64,000 nucleotides of DNA, taken from contig NC_090261.1 of the NCBI RefSeq assembly GCF_037325665.1, positions 31,385,305 through 31,449,304 of the forward strand. Direction: 5' to 3'. The notes beneath the pieces were generated by a model. It ran no database searches. It saw nothing but the letters and a program-made list of their open reading frames with translations, and had not been told where the DNA came from. The translations under genes were made by a program, and so were the position numbers. Origin of the DNA: Littorina saxatilis. Its lineage: Eukaryota; Mollusca; Gastropoda; Littorinimorpha; Littorinidae. How positions within the stretch are numbered: the first letter of the stretch is position 1; every line of letters begins with the position of its first letter. Below, in pieces: positions 1-13,236 of the stretch.

Positions 1-900
1 AAGTATTTTTGGCTTTTTGACAAAGCATCCTCGTTTTCTAAAACCGCAGGCAAGACCGATTAATTCAACTTGAACCGGCTTGTGTTACGATAGTATTCAA
101 ACGAAGCGCTGTAAATGGAATGGAAGAATTGAAAATTAATAAGTAGTAATAAGTATCCAGTCACGCGCCAACTCCAAAAAAACCACCGGGTTACGAATGG
201 TTCAGGGGTGCAATGGGTGGATGGAGCGATCGAGGTACGTGGTATACGGTACGTATACACTTTTTGACGCTCCTAGCTTGCTCTGATTTCGGGACCACCT
301 CTCACAATGTTCCGAGCTAACATCTCACCAGCGCTTCTATTCCTCAGTATCAGTGAATGCACCCACGAGTTTGACTTGTGACAAGTTGTTGATGCCCCAC
401 TCCCACCCGTCCGTCCGTCAGCCCACCCACCCCACCCCCCCCCCCCCCCCTCCCCCGCAGATACCCTCCCCCCACCACCTTATCCTATAGATTTTTTTAC
501 GGCTGTGGACTCCCTTCCAACGCCCTCCCTGCTTTCAACTCATTGACCAGAAAAAAACCGACAGAGGTTGAAGAGTGGGACCACCATCAGTGTGTGAAAG
601 CGGGAGCAAGCAATGCAAACATGCCTCCAATACAACAAACCTTTCCATACCGCTCCGTCTCCGACGACGACGCTACACTGAGAAACGTTGCTGCTTTTTC
701 ACCCCTCATCAAAGACCCCTTCTCCGTCTGCCTGTTTAAAATGCCCCCAGTGTCCTTCCTTCCTCATAATTATAGCCCTGCCCTGTGTGAATGAAACGCC
801 GAGCGATAGAAAGAGCAAACAGTAGGCAATCATAATAGAAAATACGAAGAACGGCGTTCGGCGGTTCATGAAAGAGACATGTTCAATCAGGAGAAGTGTG
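1..900. other. No gene recognised
   Basis: No homology-like frame or clear repeat, apart from a C-rich tract at about 420-475. Open frames here are short and look random. Confidence 0.6.
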
Positions 901-921
901 CTTTTAGGGCGCCAAATACAA

Positions 922-1140
922 TTATATGTTGGTTTAGGGTAACCCGACCGACCCTTTTTTTTCTCGCCGACCCTAAAACTATTTTTTCATTTCTCAAAGA
1001 AAAACAAACTTTTGGCACATTTTGCGAACCATATCTCAGACTAATCGACTACATTTTTTAAAAAAAATTAAAAAATTAAAAAAAAATCCGACCTACCGAG
1101 CCTATCTTTTTTGGTCACGTTACCCAAAACCAACATAACT
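922..1140. mobile_element. 219-bp MITE with ATGTTGGTTTnGGGTAAC ends
   Basis: Left end TTATATGTTGGTTTAGGGTA; right end, reverse-complemented, AGTTATGTTGGTTTTGGGTA. The AT-rich interior has (CCGACC) phrases near both ends. Related sequence at 39606-39690 and 41567-41652. Confidence 0.7.
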
Positions 1141-1484
1141 ATATTAATTTGTGTTTGGGTTTATCAGTCACCGAAGACCTGCTACAATATTCCTGCACAT
1201 TTCGAACAATGAAAACAATAGAAGAAAGCGCCGATTTTCTATTTTCCATTCACTGAACAAGTATGCAATGGAACACCCTCCAAAAATCTGAGAAAAACCA
1301 GGTCTTAAAAGAAAGGAAGTATTACAATGAAGATAAATTAACTGACTTTATGCACAGAATATGTTTAAAAGTAGGATCTTTATGATAGGGGTGGGGGGGG
1401 GGGGGGGGTGGGGGGCTTTTTCGGGGCCTCACTTTGTTTCCAGTATTGAAAAGTGTGTTTGATCAGTCTTTCGAGAAATACGTT

Positions 1485-1768
1485 TGTTTGTTTGTTTGTT
1501 TGTTTGCTTAACGCCCAGCCGACCACGAAGGGCCATATCAGGGCGGTGCTGCTTTGACATATAACGTGCGCCACACACAAGACAGAAGTCGCAGCACAGG
1601 CTTCATGTCTCACCCAGTCAAATTATTCTGACACCGGACCAACCAGTCCACTAACCCCATAATGCCAGACGCCAGGCGGAGCAGCCACTAGATTGCCAAT
1701 TTTAAAGTCTTAGGTATGACCCGGCCGGGGTTCAAACCCACGACCTCCCGATCACGGGGCGGACGCAA
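1485..1768 (-). mobile_element. tRNA-derived SINE with MESC-like central domain, slightly 5'-truncated
   Basis: On the minus strand: B-box GGTTTGAACCCC, then the central segment GGTCCGGTGTCAGAATAAT...GTGAGACATGAAGCC and a (CAAA)n tail. An 11-bp duplication, AGAAATACGTT, at 1474-1484 and 1769-1779 flanks it. The first 25 or so bases (A-box) are missing. Confidence 0.85.
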
Positions 1769-1779
1769 AGAAATACGTT

Positions 1780-2570
1780 AATCTTTCAACTTTTTTGTGT
1801 GTGGTAATACTAATGTTGTAATAATGTTATGAAAGGAAGAGACTGAAAATATGAAGCGCGCTGGCTTCCATTACAAAAATATCCGCTATCGTATGGTCGG
1901 TAATGAAAAGTATGTTTTGCAAATAATCGAAGACTTACCATGGTGAGAAAATGTAAGTTTTACGCCCTCACGGCAAAGCCATCAGGGGCATGTTACACGG
2001 GAAAATCCGGCTTTGTATGAAAATAAAAAATTAAAATGAAGGGGGGGGGGGGGGGGGTGTAGACAACTGGCTGCCGGCTGCTAGAGGAGACCTGAAATGG
2101 GCTAGGGACCGGGTTGGGTCGTCTTGGGTCAGTGCTGAAATGGTTACTTTATTGGCTGTTGGCCGAACGGACACCCGGGCTTCATATGTTTGCATGCATG
2201 TATTCGTGTTTCCAAGGCCTGAGGCTTTCGCTGTGACCCTGGGATCTTTATCGTGCGCATGCGTGCACAGACTTACCCTGGTCTTTCACGGTATATTTGG
2301 AAAATACTCTTTGGAAAATAATTGTGCGGTGTTCATACCAAAACTCTCTTTCGCTGTTGGTAAAAGACACCTCTAGAAATGCATATGATTAATCGAATCA
2401 GAAAACGTCTGCGTCAGATTTGAAACGTTACGATTCTGTTTCGTTTTCTTGGATTCGTGTTTCATGCAAGAAATTCTGATATGTGTTGTTTTTGTTGTTT
2501 TTGTTTTGTATTGTGTGTCTTGTTGGGAAACTCAACATTTACATTTTCTACATTCTTTATGTCAACGACC
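1780..2570. other. No gene recognised
   Basis: Contains a poly-G run at 2041-2057 and otherwise unique-looking sequence. Confidence 0.6.
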
Positions 2571-3109
2571 TTAAAGGTGGTCGTCTACATTTTTGCTTTT
2601 TTTCAATAATCTTATGGTTAGATTTCGATACAAAATTATGTCAAATGATGAATGAACCATGGGGAAAAAAGTGATAGAAAAGAAAATATATGTAAAAAAA
2701 GATTTTATTTTTGGGTAGCGTGACTCACGCTTCCAATATTTTGTTTTCTGTTTGCTGAGAACATGTGCCTTGCCTAAAAATACTGACCAATCAAATTCAT
2801 GTCACTATGCTTATAGCCACGCCCAAACAAGTGCAGCAACAGTTTGACACTGGAGCGCTGTCCACGCCTTTTTTTAAACGCACGAAATGCACGGGATTTG
2901 AGAGGAGTTTTGCGCTTGGCATTTTCCAAATAAGGATAACCTACTATGAGTACTACGCTGGAATACTACAATGAATTTTCAAACGGCCACACTGGCTTCG
3001 TCTTTCCTGATCGAAAGGGGGTGTATTGTTGATATTTGTAGATAATAGACTCTGCATTTTAATGGTCAAATGGCGATTTCGGTATACAAATGTAGACAAG
3101 GACCTTTAA
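2571..3109. mobile_element. TTAA-flanked MITE (Kolobok-like), 531 bp
   Basis: TTAA at 2571-2574 and 3106-3109. The ends are AGGTGGTCGTCTACATTT and, reverse-complemented, AGGTCCTTGTCTACATTT (15 of 18 match). No coding potential. Confidence 0.75.
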
Positions 3110-3770
3110 ATCTTTTAAAAACTGGATAGGAGAAGAACCTAAAATTACCCTCAAGCGTGCTTCGTTTTCTCACAATTAAAATGTAATGTGATGATGCATG
3201 GCCAGGGGCTGAATGCAACATCTGAACGGGAAAACCCCCGAAGGAGAAGCCATGAAAAAGCGCTCACTCCCTTTTTTTAATAACTTTATATTGGCTCCTA
3301 CGCAGTTTACAGTGTGTAAGTAGTTTTGGCAATAGAAACTGCAGTCAGATTTCAGGTTCAGATTTTTGAAGAAAGGAAATATCTTTCCGAAAAAAGTGAG
3401 TCAGTGTTATTCTTTCCTCTTGTGATTTGTGTTTTCTCTGATTAGCCTCCTGATTGTAAGATTCCACAATCCCCGTCCTCTCTCTCTCTCTCCCCACCCC
3501 CCCACCCCCCAATCCTGACACCCCCTACTCCAACCCTCCTCCTTTTCTATACCTCTCTAAAAATAAAGTTAAGAAAAGAAGAACCACTATTTATTCACGT
3601 CATTTAATTGAATGAACAACAATTATGTTGCGTGTGATTCCAAAACAAATTGAGCTTTTTTCAGACAAGTAAATGAGAGTCTGTGTGCAAACTACCTGCA
3701 CAATTTCGGTGAGATGGATAACCTGCGCAACCATGAAAGAAAAACAAGGAAAGAGGGAGAGAAAGAAAGA
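3110..3770. other. No gene recognised
   Basis: AT-rich sequence with a short CT/CCCC tract at 3480-3540. Confidence 0.6.
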
Positions 3771-3772
3771 GT

Positions 3773-3777
<5 letters not shown>

Positions 3778-3842
<65 letters not shown>

Positions 3843-3868
3843 CAGACAGACAGACAGACAGACAGACA
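3778..3868. repeat. (CAGA)n microsatellite
   Basis: GACA/CAGA tetranucleotide run with two single-base interruptions. Confidence 0.95.
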
Positions 3869-4299
3869 GTTATGCATACAGAGCAAGAGAGAGATTGAGA
3901 GAGAAAGAAACAGGCAGACAGAAAGCCAGACTGACGTTTACCAACTTTATCAACAAGGATTATATACCACCTCACCTCACATGAACGAGAAAGAAATACG
4001 AAACGAATACTAGTAATATAATCATCTGAAGTAATTTCATTTGCGGCAATGATGATGGAAAAATAAAGAAGAGGGAAAAAACTGAGCCATACCAGAAAAT
4101 ATATTGCTTTTTCCGCTATTTGATACACAGATTGTCGTTTAATATCCCTCCACAGGAAAGTCGCCTTGATTATTGGCAGGTGAAACTTAAGATCAAAGGA
4201 AATAATTCCGAAGTCGATCAAGATTTTATTGGCTAGAAAAAGAAAACAAAACAAAACAAAAACTCCATGATTGAGTTACTTCCCTGTCCCTCCACCTCA

Positions 4300-4403
<104 letters not shown>

Positions 4404-4868
4404 CAGAGAGAGACACAGAGAGAGACAGTGACAGAGATCTAGACAGAGAGACAGAGCGACAGACAGACAGACAATACAATAGACTGAGACCGAAAGAGAA
4501 ATGAGAACACCTGGTACAGAGTCTTCGTTCTGCCTGGGAATTACCTGGCGGATGACATCAAAACGAAGAAGTTGAGTACGTGGGTGGTGTTGTTGTGTTT
4601 GTCTCAGGTGGTAAACTTGCATCAACGTAAAGATGGTACACAGAATCCATGCAACGAAACACCTAGCATTTACGCAGGTAATGCACCTTCTGCGTGGGAC
4701 TAGAGATGCGAGAGTGGTGAAGATTGATGAATGTAGGGCAACAATAATACCACGATTTTTCAACGAAGCAACTTGATATTTGTTTCGAAATTTGCTACAA
4801 AATCAGCGCCCACTCCCTTTAAATGAAATCTAATGTTTTAGGCTTTTTTTAAATTTATTTTTATTTTT

Positions 4869-5343
<475 letters not shown>

Positions 5344-5636
5344 ATCCGCTAACTTCGACCATTATTTTTAATAATCACTGAGACTCGGCATGTAACCTCT
5401 ACGTATATATATAAACCATGCTGATTATCGAAGGACATAGTTAACAAACGTACGGCGTTAGTCCTAAATTGTCTTCTGTCTGCTTTCTCACCATTGCCAA
5501 CCTTCCCCGTAAGTATATATCTACCCCATTCTAGGACGCGTACTGACAGAGCCTCGCGAGTGAATGCACTTGTCAAGTACTACACTACGCTATACTATAC
5601 CATACTACGCATTGCGAACACTCATTAAAGAGGATC

Positions 5637-6280
5637 CCCTTTTCAACCTGAAGTTGTGTTTTTTCGTCACAAAGAAAACGGGTGCATGAACACTCCGCGC
5701 ACTTTCCCAATTTTGAAGCTTCCGCGCATGTGAAACTCCCGCGCGTGGTGTATATGTAAGATGCGCGCGTGTTTTAGCAAAATGTGATGTGAAACTAGCG
5801 CGCGTGTCTTTGCTCGGTCAAATGTGAGACATTGAGACATTAACAACTGACACTTGTATATCCATGAAAACTGACACTTGTATATCTATATATTGAACAC
5901 GTCTTTATTACACAGACAAGTCGATAAAAACGAATGAAGACTTAAACCATGCGTATAAGAATATTTTGTTCACTTATTATATAACAGAAATTACAGAAAT
6001 TTCGGGTGTCTGGTATCACAGTCACAGAGACTGCAGCAAAGGTACAAGAGGGGGGAAGTCACAGCATGGCCGGCATGAGCAGTCAGTGAAAAGTGCTAAC
6101 CGTAGGGACTGTGAGTACGCGCGCAAGTTGTATGAGCCGAACCAGTAATTCGTGCGCGGAAGTTACAACCCGATATTGCGCGGAGCATACATGTATTTTA
6201 CAAGCGCGGAATTTACATATGCGCGGAAATTACCGGCTGCGAAGAAAACACACCCTTACTGAATTTTCAACGGGATTTCC
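5637..6280. mobile_element. Element with inverted clusters of GCGCG motifs at both ends
   Basis: The left part has CCGCGC motifs at about 5695, 5722, 5740, 5762 and 5799; the right part has the mirrored GCGCGG at about 6116, 6152, 6177, 6204 and 6221. The outer ends TTTTCAACCTGAAGTTGTG and, reverse-complemented, GTTGAAAATTCAGTAAGG are similar. Clustered subterminal motifs are typical transposase-binding sites. Family not identified. Confidence 0.5.
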
Positions 6281-6648
6281 AACTACCACACACAACGACT
6301 TTCGTTATAAATTATAACAAACCCTTACTACCCCGACCCCTTGAACTGAAAGAAAAAGTGAAGTCGTCGTGGGAGACTCGGCTTGTCACAAGCACAGACA
6401 GATTAGAGACAGAGAGACAGGTAGCCTTTCTCTGTGAAGGCCTCCGTTAAAATTCAACCTGATTGTAGCGTGTTTGAGTGGTACGTTCCCCCCTTTTTAC
6501 AGGTGTTATTAAGTCGAGGGGGGTCTCAGCACCTGACAATTCGCACCGGTGGGAGGGTCTGACTTTACCTCCACGCCGCGATGAAGGGAAAGAGGAAAAG
6601 AGTGAAAGAGATTGTGAAGTCAGTCGGTTAATTTCGAATGAAAGGTGA

Positions 6649-7047
6649 TAGTAACCAGCTGCTGTTTGGTTTAGATTTATTTGGCTTAGAGGAAACACTG
6701 CCAAAAGAAGCGCAAGCATTACTAGAACTTTGCGCAAAAAGGAAGCCAGTTCTCCATAGTAAAGATATTCTACCGAGAGTAACCAGCTGCTATTTGGGCT
6801 AAGACTTGGCTTAGACGAAACACTGCGAGGAAAGTAGAAAATGAATGGACTTTGCAAGGCCGATTTGAAGCCAGTGCTCTACTTTAACCAGCTGCTGTTT
6901 GGCCTAAATTTGCCTTTCAATCTACGAAATATTGCCCAAGGAAGCAAAATGATAGACCCTGCAAAGATTGAAAGCCAGTGCTTTATAGTAACGAGCTGCT
7001 TTTTAGCTTATATATATTTGCCTTTGAAGAAATACTGCCCAAGGAAG
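6649..7047 (+). repeat. Tandem array, diverged 110-120 bp units, left part
   Basis: Units begin TAGTAACCAGCTGCTNTTTGG and continue through TGCCCAAGGAAGCAAAATGA and GAAGCCAGTGCTTTA-like phrases. Starts near 6649, 6773, 6884 and 6990. The fourth unit is interrupted by the LINE stack. Confidence 0.75.
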
Positions 7048-7489
7048 CAAAATGAAAACCAGAACAAGCCCAGGACCTGACGGGTTTACAACAGAATTTT
7101 ATAAATATTTTTTCCAGGATATTGGATTATTTCTGCTACGTTCTGCAAATGCTGGATTTCAATGTGGAGAATTGTCAGTTACACAGAAACAAGGCATTAT
7201 TACATGCATTCCGAAACAAGACAAGCCAAAACAATTTATTAAGAACTGGCGTCCAATATCCCTGCTTAACATATCCTATAAAATTTGTTCATCCTGTATT
7301 GCGAATAGATTGAAAATAATGTTACCTAAGATTATTAGTAAACACCAAACAGATTTTATGAAAGGAAGATTTATCGGGGATAATATACGTTTGCTGTATG
7401 ATGTGTTGATGTTTACTGAAAGAGAAAATATACCAGGTTTGCTGCTTGCAATTGATTTTGAGAAGGCGTTCGACAGTGTGTCCTGGCCC

Positions 7490-8179
7490 TTTTTGGCTCA
7501 CGTAAGTGTAGCCTATGCGATGCTAAACTTTGTCTGTCTGTGCGTATGTATGTGTGTGTGTATGTGTGTGATAGAAACTTTAACATTTGACTAAACACCG
7601 AAATACTAATTTTACCTGGTTATTATCCAAGCAACAGCTTCAAAATATTGAAGCAATGATCAACATTTCGTCGGCACGTATAGTTAAAGTGTGTATCCAA
7701 AGAAAACGGGTGGTGGGGGGGGTAAAAACAGGTGACTGGTTTGTGTCGTGTGTGGTATGTAGACCAGGTCAGGGGTCAAGGTTAGGTCAGATCGCGTGAA
7801 GGATTGTGGTATAGATACAGTTATCACCGAGCTGCAGTTCGCCGATTCGGAGAAGACGATTTCACATTGTTCGGTTTTGTAGCTCCAGAAAAATAGATAA
7901 AGAAGATACCAAAGGAGATTTCCTACAGGTTAATCTGCACAGCGTGTTTCCAGTGTCTGCGCGAGGAAGCGCTGTCGAAAGCGCAGTGTCGATCTGGCCA
8001 TCTGGCAGTCATGTCCCCGTAAGTAGGCAACAGACAGACAGATCTAGATCTAGTGTCTCGCACTCTTGCACCGTGACCTATGCTTACTGTGTGTGTGTGT
8101 GTATGTGTGACGGAGTGATTGAGTTTGTGTTACTGTTTGTCGATTTCTTACGTGAGCCTTGAAGGCTTCGCCTCTTGTT
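7490..8179. mobile_element. GGCTCACGTAAG inverted-repeat element, copy 1 (inside LINE)
   Basis: Interrupts the LINE after FDSVSWPF. The left end has GGCTCACGTAAGTGTAGCC and the right end CTTACGTGAGCCTTGAAGG, giving a perfect 12-bp inverted repeat. It contains a short TG tract and the phrase shared with copy 2 (GATAGAAACTTTAACATTT, GTGACGGAGTGATTGAGTTT). No ORF. Confidence 0.75.
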
Positions 8180-8800
8180 AGATAAAGGCATTGGATTTTT
8201 TCAAATTTGGAAATGATGTAAAACAGTGGATTCGAGTTTTGTTATCAAGATATACAGACATGTGTTACAGTAAATGGCCAATATTCTGGTTGGTTTAATA
8301 TAAGAAGAGGCGTCCGACAAGGCGATAGCCTCTCACCATATTTGTATTTAATATGTTCCGAGATATTGTCATTAATGTTACGTAATAATTCTGTGATAAA
8401 AAAATTGAAATTGAAATTGTCTCAGTTTGCGGACGATACAACTCTTTATTTGGATGGCAGTAAAGAATCGTTTGTTGAATGTGTTAAAACTTTTCAGAAA
8501 TTTTATAAATTTTCTGGATTAAAGATAAATAATGAAAAAACTCAAATTGTCTGGATCGGAAGAAAGCGAAATTCACAAGAAAGATATATGCGGGATATGA
8601 ACTTTTATTGGGACCCTGGGATTTTTAAAGTATTGGGAGTCAAATTTTCTACAAACACCGGCAACATTTTGAATATTAATTATGAAGGAAAATTAAAAGA
8701 GATTAAAAGAATTTTAAACGATTGGAGCCGAAGACAGTTAATTCCATTCGGTAGAATTATAATTTTGAAAACTTTGGTCCTTTCAAAATTGGTTTATTTA

Positions 8801-11800
8801 TTAAAGGTCCAGACCATGCTGTTTTAGCGTCAAAAACGCTTCGAATCGTGTTCCTGCGCGACCGAACACTTCCCGATGTTTGCAGTTAGTTAGAAAACCA
8901 CTTTCTTACCGTCTTCAACAATGTTTGGTTTACTTCGGAATCTTGTAAGGCCGTAATCCGACGAATTTTGTGACCGAAGCGACGGATTTCTTCTCCAAAA
9001 CGACCCGCCATTGTGCCGCGTGATCTTCGCGAGACTGGCTTATGAATAAATTATCCGTGACGTCACACAGTGTGAAGATGCCGTTTACCAACATGGCAAC
9101 AAGCGTGACTGCAGACGAAATTGAACCGTACATGTTCGAACTACCAGTTTCTCTCCTCGAATCAAGCATGAAAGATGAGGAGCGGAGGCCACTTCCAGCA
9201 GTAGTGAAAAGACAGTGACAATGAAAATTGCGACTCTGTTTGTCTCAGCGATCAAAGGTAAACACGCCTGCTCTCTGTGCTGAACTTATCGTCTGCTTTC
9301 GAGTCTGTGCTATTTTTTCACTCTCGCCTTGTCAACGCACTCGCGAATAAGTGGGATATTGTTTAAGTGTTCATGCATTGCATTCACGAGTAAAAGAACA
9401 ACAGCTCATCGCAGTTTTAACTGTTCTTGATTATTTCAGAGACTGGTGTCAGAGTGGCCACTGTACCTGTTGTATTGTGTGGGAGGGGCAGATTTGAGAG
9501 AGAGAGGAAGCTAGCCTGAGGTACATTGTAGAATGACTCGAACTTGCAGGGGAGCAAGAATGCATCACCAGCCACGAAGGTGTACATACAACTTTTTTTG
9601 AGGTGCCTATATTTGTTTGATTTTTAAATGTATGTATTTGTTGTTGTTTTTAAAGGCTATCAAGAAAACTGTTGTCATTTAAATGTGACACTCAGTCAAA
9701 TATAGTTTCACACACACACAAGATTAACTCACTTGCATGCCCACAGAAGAAGTTTGCTCTTCACATTGTTCTGTTGTTGTTGTTTTTATAATGTAATCAT
9801 TGTAACATCAACACTCAGTAATAACCAATATTACAACACAATCACTTTTTCATCAGAACTCACTCACATACTGCATGTATTAAACCCTGGTTTATGGACA
9901 CTTGCATTTGTACTTTGCATGGGAAAGCAGCCTGAATTTCAGGTGAACTTTAATAAAAGAAGATTTATATGTATGTTGCTCTAGATGCATGTTTTAATAA
10001 ATAATAATGACATTCAGGAAAGTAAAAGGACTGTTGAAGTTTGCTGTTGTAAAATGTCTGATGATTAGGGTTTTGTTGCACATTTAGTGAATTGACTGTA
10101 CCAATTGCTGTTATTATTTACACCCAATCAGTGCATCCACATGATATTATGTAGCTTAAATTAAAGAAAATGTTTTGATGTGTTCAGAACATACTGACAA
10201 GTTGCACACTCACTGACTTTCCGAAAGAACAGGAAAGTTCTTCCTGCCTGTCTGGTCGCTGCCATCAGAGACCTCTTTCTGTCACAGAGCTACACAGGCT
10301 TCAAATGTATGTAAGATAAATAAAAGGTACATTACAACTCTCAACTGCGGGGTGTGTGTGTGTGTGTGGGGGGGGGATGTGCATAACCATTGCATACTTA
10401 AGGTCGGCTTAAACTGCAAACAGAAATGTGGAGCTTGCGTAACAATTCTTGCTTTGTCAGATTTGGAGATAGGCAGCCTCAGTCTATATAGTTGGTCGCC
10501 AGTTGGGGCGTCCTGCTTGGTGACAACTTGAGCTTTGTCAACTGGTCTAGCTGTAGCAGTCAAAGTCTGGGCACTGTTGCATTGTAGTCTTGCTGTGTAT
10601 GCAGAGCTTTGTTGTAGCTGCCATAGGCCAGTGTTGCCATAGGCCAGTGTTAGGATCACCACCCCCTCAAACAGCTCGTTCAGTTAACCTGATGCCTGTT
10701 TTAGACAGAAAAAAAAGTTACCACAATCAGCAGAACTTTCACTGGAGAATGGGCATAATTCTTTCATACTTTTCTTTCTCATAGCTTTTTTTGGTTTTTA
10801 TAATCTCTTCATTACACTAAATAACATCCATCTTAAGACCTATTTTGAGCCTTAATTTAAGTTGACTAGTAATGATATTAATCATAATGTATTTATTTTT
10901 ATAATGTACAAACTAGAGTATGTATGTGGATATGTGTGTGATGGTGCTGGTATGGATATGTGTGGTTTGGGTTATGTGTGTACTGATGTGTACATTTTAT
11001 GTGTTTTGTATGTTTTGCGAGTGCGATTTTATGTGATGTTATTCTGTACACCAGCCAAAACAAAATGTCTGGTATATTAGATAATAAACGCACCTTTAAA
11101 TTTATTAGCGACTACACCCCGTCACCCTCCAGTCCCCCTCCCCCCCATTTAACCCTACACTTTTAACATTGTATAAAAAATCATGTCCCAATATAGGTCC
11201 CTAGTTACCTGGGAGGACGTTAAGCTCCATAATCAACATCAACAACGTATTGAATTGAATCTAAAAGCTGGGGTTAGGAGGTCTAACTTCTTGAATTAAA
11301 GTGTTTTTTTCTCAGGTGCATGTAGTTTTTTATTTGCTTGAAATCATGGTGTATTCTGGTTGTAAGAGAAGAGTCAATTTCCTTGTAAGCCTGCAAAATT
11401 AAGATTTGTCATTTTTCAAGTACACAAGTTTTTGTAAGAGTCCAAAATAGTCCAGGATAAGGAGGAAAAACATAGGGTGGGTCAGGAAATCTGAAACATT
11501 GCATAGTTTTGTTTTGCCTATGTAGATACAAAAAGTACTTAGAGCACTTCCCCCCCCCCCCCCAAGAGAGCATAGCTTAGTTTTAATTATTTTAATGCCA
11601 CTGTTAGCAAGAGGAGTACTACAGACAGCAATCAAACAGTGGATTTTTTCTGTAGACATTGTTATTTCTGTTTAGGTGTTTCAGTAGTTTTCTATGCGGA
11701 TAAATCATGCTGCATGATCACTAGAAACAATCCAGCTCTGTACCATGCAAGTTTTTTAAAGGTTTTTTTCCCATGTTACTCTGAGAGAAAAAAAAAACCC

Positions 11801-12097
11801 ACAGAGATAAAGTTGAACTGGCAGTTTGACTGAAGCAGTGGTAATAACACAGAGTTGTGCTCTTCCTACAATCAATGTTTTGATGTGGATGATGATGTCC
11901 GAACATGTACTTGGTTGTATTATTTTGCTAGACTATTTGTTTCTGTTAGATATATCTGCTCACATGATTGTTGTTCATAATTTGACATTACATTTACTGC
12001 TGATCAAAATGTATTGTTGGAATAGGTCTGCTTAATATTCTGACTGCAGTTTTGTAATAAAATCAAATAACACAGATGTTTTAAGTATCAAAGTGCT

Positions 12098-12185
<88 letters not shown>

Positions 12186-13236
12186 TGAGTATGACTGCAA
12201 ACATGAATTTGTACTTGTATTAATTATAATTACTGTATTACAGAACCTGATCTGAAAAAAAGGACAACAGCAAATTATTCATGCAAGCTTGCTGTATTAA
12301 CGATTTCTTTATCCATTTAATACAACACTGAATTAAAAGATAACAACTATAACAACGTGTGTGTGTTTGTGTGAATGTCTATGTGTATATGGACGGACAC
12401 TGATAAAACCTGAGACTCATCGATTACCCAGGTGAGTGTAAAAGAGGGAGAGAGAGAGGGAACTTTAAGGTGGGTGCATGGGGACGGACATGTAGTAACA
12501 GATATATGTTTTAATCTGTAATCTTAACACATGTGCTTAAAATTAGGAACAGATGCCATTCCACTACAAATACTGTCAGTCTGACAAAAACGCCCAGTGA
12601 CACTGAACCCCTATCCCTTACAGAACACATTCAGTATACATGTACTCACTTCCTTTCGTCTGCGTTTAGTGAAAGCAGATCGTTCTGATGACATTGGTAT
12701 CCGGTTTCTGACCTCCTGTGAGTGGTCAACAATTGTCGGAACTGGAACTGCGCTGTTTTGTGTGTGCCAGGTTTTCTTGCCGGCTTAACTGCGTTCACAT
12801 TGGAAGAAAGTGTCGCGAAACACAGCACATCGTGTTGGCCGTTTCCAGTTAATCAGTCTTGCTGCAGAAGTTGTAAGCCCATCGGAAAAAGGTGACAACT
12901 GATGCCTGAACCTTTTTTCTATACTTCATAGCTATCAGCAGCCGTGCGCATTCCTTCGGCGTGTTGTTGATGCTCGATGTAGGCAAACGCCCACTGCACT
13001 TGAGCCTAAGCTGTACACGAAGTGACGTCACAGCCGGTTCTCGTCTGCTGGCGGCCATTTCGAAGTCTCGTTTAGCAGACGAATTTGGCGGAACGTTTTT
13101 AATTAAATCACAATGATAAAGCTACGAATCGGTGAATTTCTTTACATTTTTGGAATCTTTAGGTGCATTTCTCTAACCTTCAGTCATCGGTTAGTGGTTC
13201 TAATAACCTTTAAAACAGCGTGGTCTGGTCCTTTAA
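8801..13236. mobile_element. 4.4-kb TTAA-flanked DNA transposon (Kolobok-like), inserted in the LINE
   Basis: TTAA at 8801-8804 and 13233-13236 flanks an element of 4428 bp (8805-13232). Terminal inverted repeats are AGGTCCAGACCATGCTG... and, on the other strand, AGGACCAGACCACGCTG..., 20 of 22 matching. Removing it and one TTAA restores the LINE frame exactly: ...LSKLVYLL then TVLPDPPEDFLREV. TTAA duplications are shared by piggyBac and Kolobok elements; ends that start with purines (AGG) favour Kolobok. No transposase frame was recognised inside, so it is probably non-autonomous. It carries a (CA)n tract and a short acidic first-exon-like frame at 9093. Confidence 0.85.
12101..12181. repeat. 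(CA)n microsatellite inside the 4.4-kb transposon
   Basis: About 40 uninterrupted CA units. Confidence 0.97.

Noticed and set aside
3661-4254. Long frames with Cys-Leu-Ser-Val or Arg-Gln-Thr-Asp runs
   Set aside because: They are translations of the CAGA and GA microsatellites and have no gene-like flanks.
8801-13236. piggyBac element
   Set aside because: TTAA duplication fits, but the ends start with AGG, whereas piggyBac ends usually start with CC/CT; Kolobok-like is preferred, without transposase proof.
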